Positions 6,068-7,778 of a stretch of 7,778 bases of DNA are shown here, piece after piece. The stretch comes from Flavobacteriales bacterium (GTDB taxonomy: Bacteria; Bacteroidota; Bacteroidia; Flavobacteriales_D; Sanyastnellaceae): contig CANHYZ010000088.1 in assembly GCA_947464885.1 (NCBI GenBank), positions 1 through 7,778 on the forward strand. Reading direction: 5' to 3'. A program made the position numbers and the translations under genes. Numbering within the stretch: position 1 is the first letter of the stretch; every line of letters begins with the position of its first letter. The notes under the pieces are model-generated. The model ran no database searches. It saw only the letters and a program-made list of their open reading frames with translations, and was not told the DNA's origin.

Positions 6068-7258
6068 ATGATTCACCCCACGGCTGAGTTGCTCTTCGAC
6101 CATGAGCAGATTCGCATGGATCTATTGCGCCAACGCGCATTCAACCTGCGGTGGGCCTCTGTAGACCCGGGTGTTATTCCGCTTACCGCCGCTGATCCTG
6201 ATTTTCCCTGTGCTCCCGAAATCGCCGATGCTATCGCACGATATGCGCAAGATCGCTACCTGTCGTATGCGCCGGCTGAAGGACTTTCCTTTTTCCGGGA
6301 AGCCATGGCTATGAGCTATAATGAGCGCAAGCAGGTAAATGCAAAACCGGAATTTGTCATCGCCTGTGATAGCGCTGCTTTCGGCATTTACACGGTATGT
6401 AAGGCATTCCTAAAACCAGGCGATGAAGCGATTGTATTCAATCCCGTAGATTTTCTATTCAAACATAGTGTTGAAGCCGCAGGGGCACAGGCCACGCTGT
6501 TGGATGTGCCGCTTGATCCGAATGATCCAATCGATATGGATCGCTTGCAACAGTTGATTACGCCCCGAACAAAACTCATTTGCCTGTGCAATCCACTCAA
6601 TCCCACAGGAAAGGTGTTTACTCGCGGCGAGCTGGAACAACTGGCAATCATTGCAGAGCAAAACAATCTGATCATTCTCTCCGACGAAATCTGGAGCGAC
6701 ATCGTATATAAGCCATCGACGTATATCAGCATGGCTGCCATTGCTGCGGCCGAGCAACGAACCATAGTGGTTACCGGTTTCAGTAAGTCGTATGGCTTGG
6801 CGGGATTGCGCGCCGGGGCTATACTGGCATTCAATCAAACGCACTTCGATTGCTTGATGGAGGCATCAGGACATCGCTCAACTGTGCATGGCTGTAACGT
6901 GCTGGCCCAGGTGGCCGCGGCTGCTGCCCTTACAGAAGCCGGTGAATGGTTGAACGCCTTTGTGGAGCATCTGCACCGCATGCGCGACTTTACCGTAAAC
7001 TCTTTGAATGAACTCCCCGGCGTGCGCTGTCACGTGCCCCTTGGGTGCTATGTGGCGTTTGCGAATATCACCGATACAGGAGCTTCATCCGAGGAGATTC
7101 ACCGGCTATGGCTTACCGAGGCCAAGGTGGCTGTCGTGCCGGGATTACCACGCTGGTTCGGATCTCGCGCAGAGAATCACGTCAGACTCAGTTTTGCGAC
7201 ATCAGCAACCATACTTGAAGAAGCTTTTGATCGCATAAAAAAAATCCAAGCACTATGA
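6068..7258 (+). CDS. PLP-dependent class I/II aminotransferase
   Basis: A 396-residue fold-type I aminotransferase of usual length. Key residues seen: NPLNPTGK at 175-182 (cofactor/substrate Asn), D206 in SDEIWSDIVY (binds the pyridine nitrogen) with Y214, K240 in TGFSKSYGLAGLRAG (Schiff-base lysine) with R248 (phosphate), and R373 in HVRLSFA (substrate carboxylate). The N-terminal part, with IPLTAADPDFPCAPEI at 37-52 and YAPAEGLSFFREAM, is like the MalY/PatB and aspartate-aminotransferase-like groups; the exact amino acid is not predictable, and a C-S lyase of the MalY type is an alternative. Start ATG 6068 has no Shine-Dalgarno sequence, normal for this phylum. Its stop overlaps the next start as ATGA, so the two are translationally coupled and probably act on one pathway. 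Local GC is higher than in the glycosyltransferase gene. Confidence 0.92.
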   Translation: MIHPTAELLFDHEQIRMDLLRQRAFNLRWASVDPGVIPLTAADPDFPCAPEIADAIARYAQDRYLSYAPAEGLSFFREAMAMSYNERKQVNAKPEFVIACDSAAFGIYTVCKAFLKPGDEAIVFNPVDFLFKHSVEAAGAQATLLDVPLDPNDPIDMDRLQQLITPRTKLICLCNPLNPTGKVFTRGELEQLAIIAEQNNLIILSDEIWSDIVYKPSTYISMAAIAAAEQRTIVVTGFSKSYGLAGLRAGAILAFNQTHFDCLMEASGHRSTVHGCNVLAQVAAAAALTEAGEWLNAFVEHLHRMRDFTVNSLNELPGVRCHVPLGCYVAFANITDTGASSEEIHRLWLTEAKVAVVPGLPRWFGSRAENHVRLSFATSATILEEAFDRIKKIQAL

Positions 7259-7778
7259 AGAAGACCGTAATTATCGGAGGAGGTGTAGCCGGATTGTCAC
7301 TAGCCATAGCCATGCGCAAGCAAGGGTATGAGGTGGTTGTGTGCGAGCGTGAAGAGCAATCTCACAGCAACGGTCATGCGTTTTTGATTCATCCTGATGC
7401 CATGACGGTATTGGAAAAAGTCGTTGAGGTTGATCCCTATCACCTCATGCCCGGAAGATCAATCGATAGACTCCTGCTTAAAAACTCGGATGATGTTGTG
7501 CTGCAAGATGTTTCATTGGAAGGATGGGTGTGTATGAAGCGCTGTGAGGCCATGCATGCGTTGGCGTCACAACTTCCGCGTGAGACGATAAAGTATGGCA
7601 GGTCATTTTCACATTTCATTATACTTGATGACACCGTTGTCGCTGCGGCTTTTACCAATGGCGATATTGAGTATGGAGATTGGTTTATTGGAGCTGATGG
7701 CGCGCGGTCTGCCGTGCGCAAAGCGCTCTTCGGACCAACGCAATACACGCCGGTATTGGTCAAGGAAATTCTTGGAAC
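7255..7778 (+). CDS. FAD-dependent monooxygenase-like oxidoreductase (partial, 3' end outside)
   Basis: The frame opens at an ATG that overlaps the aminotransferase stop by 4 bp and is still open at the window edge, giving 174 residues. The N-terminus has the Rossmann dinucleotide motif VIIGGGVAGLSLA (G8, G10, G13) and the ribose-binding acidic residue E31 in VVVCERE. R96 in CMKRCEAMHAL matches the conserved Arg of group A flavoprotein monooxygenases, and GDWFIGADGARSAVR at 141-155 is their second FAD-binding motif (G-D and GADG). Such enzymes hydroxylate aromatic or related compounds using NAD(P)H and O2; halogenases and geranylgeranyl-reductase-like enzymes share these motifs. The family is normally 370-450 residues, so about half is missing. 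Tight coupling to the aminotransferase suggests a joint role. Confidence 0.88.
   Translation, partial: MKKTVIIGGGVAGLSLAIAMRKQGYEVVVCEREEQSHSNGHAFLIHPDAMTVLEKVVEVDPYHLMPGRSIDRLLLKNSDDVVLQDVSLEGWVCMKRCEAMHALASQLPRETIKYGRSFSHFIILDDTVVAAAFTNGDIEYGDWFIGADGARSAVRKALFGPTQYTPVLVKEILG

Noticed and set aside
6388..6844. Two long overlapping open frames on the minus strand inside the aminotransferase gene
   Set aside because: They lie antisense to a gene with all catalytic motifs and their translations resemble no protein family; they arise from its codon bias.
7440..7763. Minus-strand open frame of 107 codons
   Set aside because: Antisense to the FAD-binding gene, whose motifs are clear; low-complexity serine-rich translation.
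1..7778. CRISPR array, insertion sequence or integrase
   Set aside because: No spaced direct repeats, no transposase or recombinase motifs, and no second copy of the tRNA 3' end elsewhere in the window.

Overview
The window looks like a chromosomal segment from a member of the Bacteroidota. Evidence seen in the sequence: most starts lack a good Shine-Dalgarno sequence, an intergenic region carries a near-ideal Bacteroidota promoter (TTG, 18-base spacer, TATATTTG), the tRNA gene does not encode its CCA end, and one exported protein has a signal peptide ending in A-x-A-Q. Genus cannot be told from this.

Layout. 1-131: a possible tail of an upstream gene, then a leader with a perfect 14-bp palindrome. 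132-1721: a large multi-pass membrane protein that resembles GT-C-type glycosyltransferases in architecture. 1745-1816: an intact tRNA-Arg(CCU). 1842-1922: a decayed second copy of the same tRNA in which eight bases of the anticodon arm are replaced by a 17-bp palindrome. 1939-2684: a two-gene HEPN/MNT module, of the HI0074/HI0073 (HepT/MntA-like) toxin-antitoxin type. 2793-3392: a small exported protein, probably an outer-membrane beta-barrel. 3496-5163 (minus): a GT39/PMT-like membrane glycosyltransferase. 5221-5958: a nitroreductase-family flavoprotein. 6068-7258 and 7255-end: a PLP aminotransferase overlapping by 4 bp (ATGA) with an FAD-dependent monooxygenase-like gene that runs off the window.

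How the parts relate. The tRNA, its broken copy and the HEPN/MNT pair are packed into less than 1 kb, a layout that suggests acquisition at a tRNA locus; no second attachment site or integrase is visible. HEPN toxins of this broad class are RNases and at least one characterised HEPN-MNT toxin acts on tRNA, which makes the tRNA neighbourhood interesting, but a functional link is inference. The right-hand genes look like a small redox/amino-transfer metabolic operon, perhaps the start of a biosynthetic cluster whose rest lies outside the window. The two big membrane proteins are probably involved in adding sugars from lipid carriers to envelope molecules, but their substrates cannot be read from the sequence.
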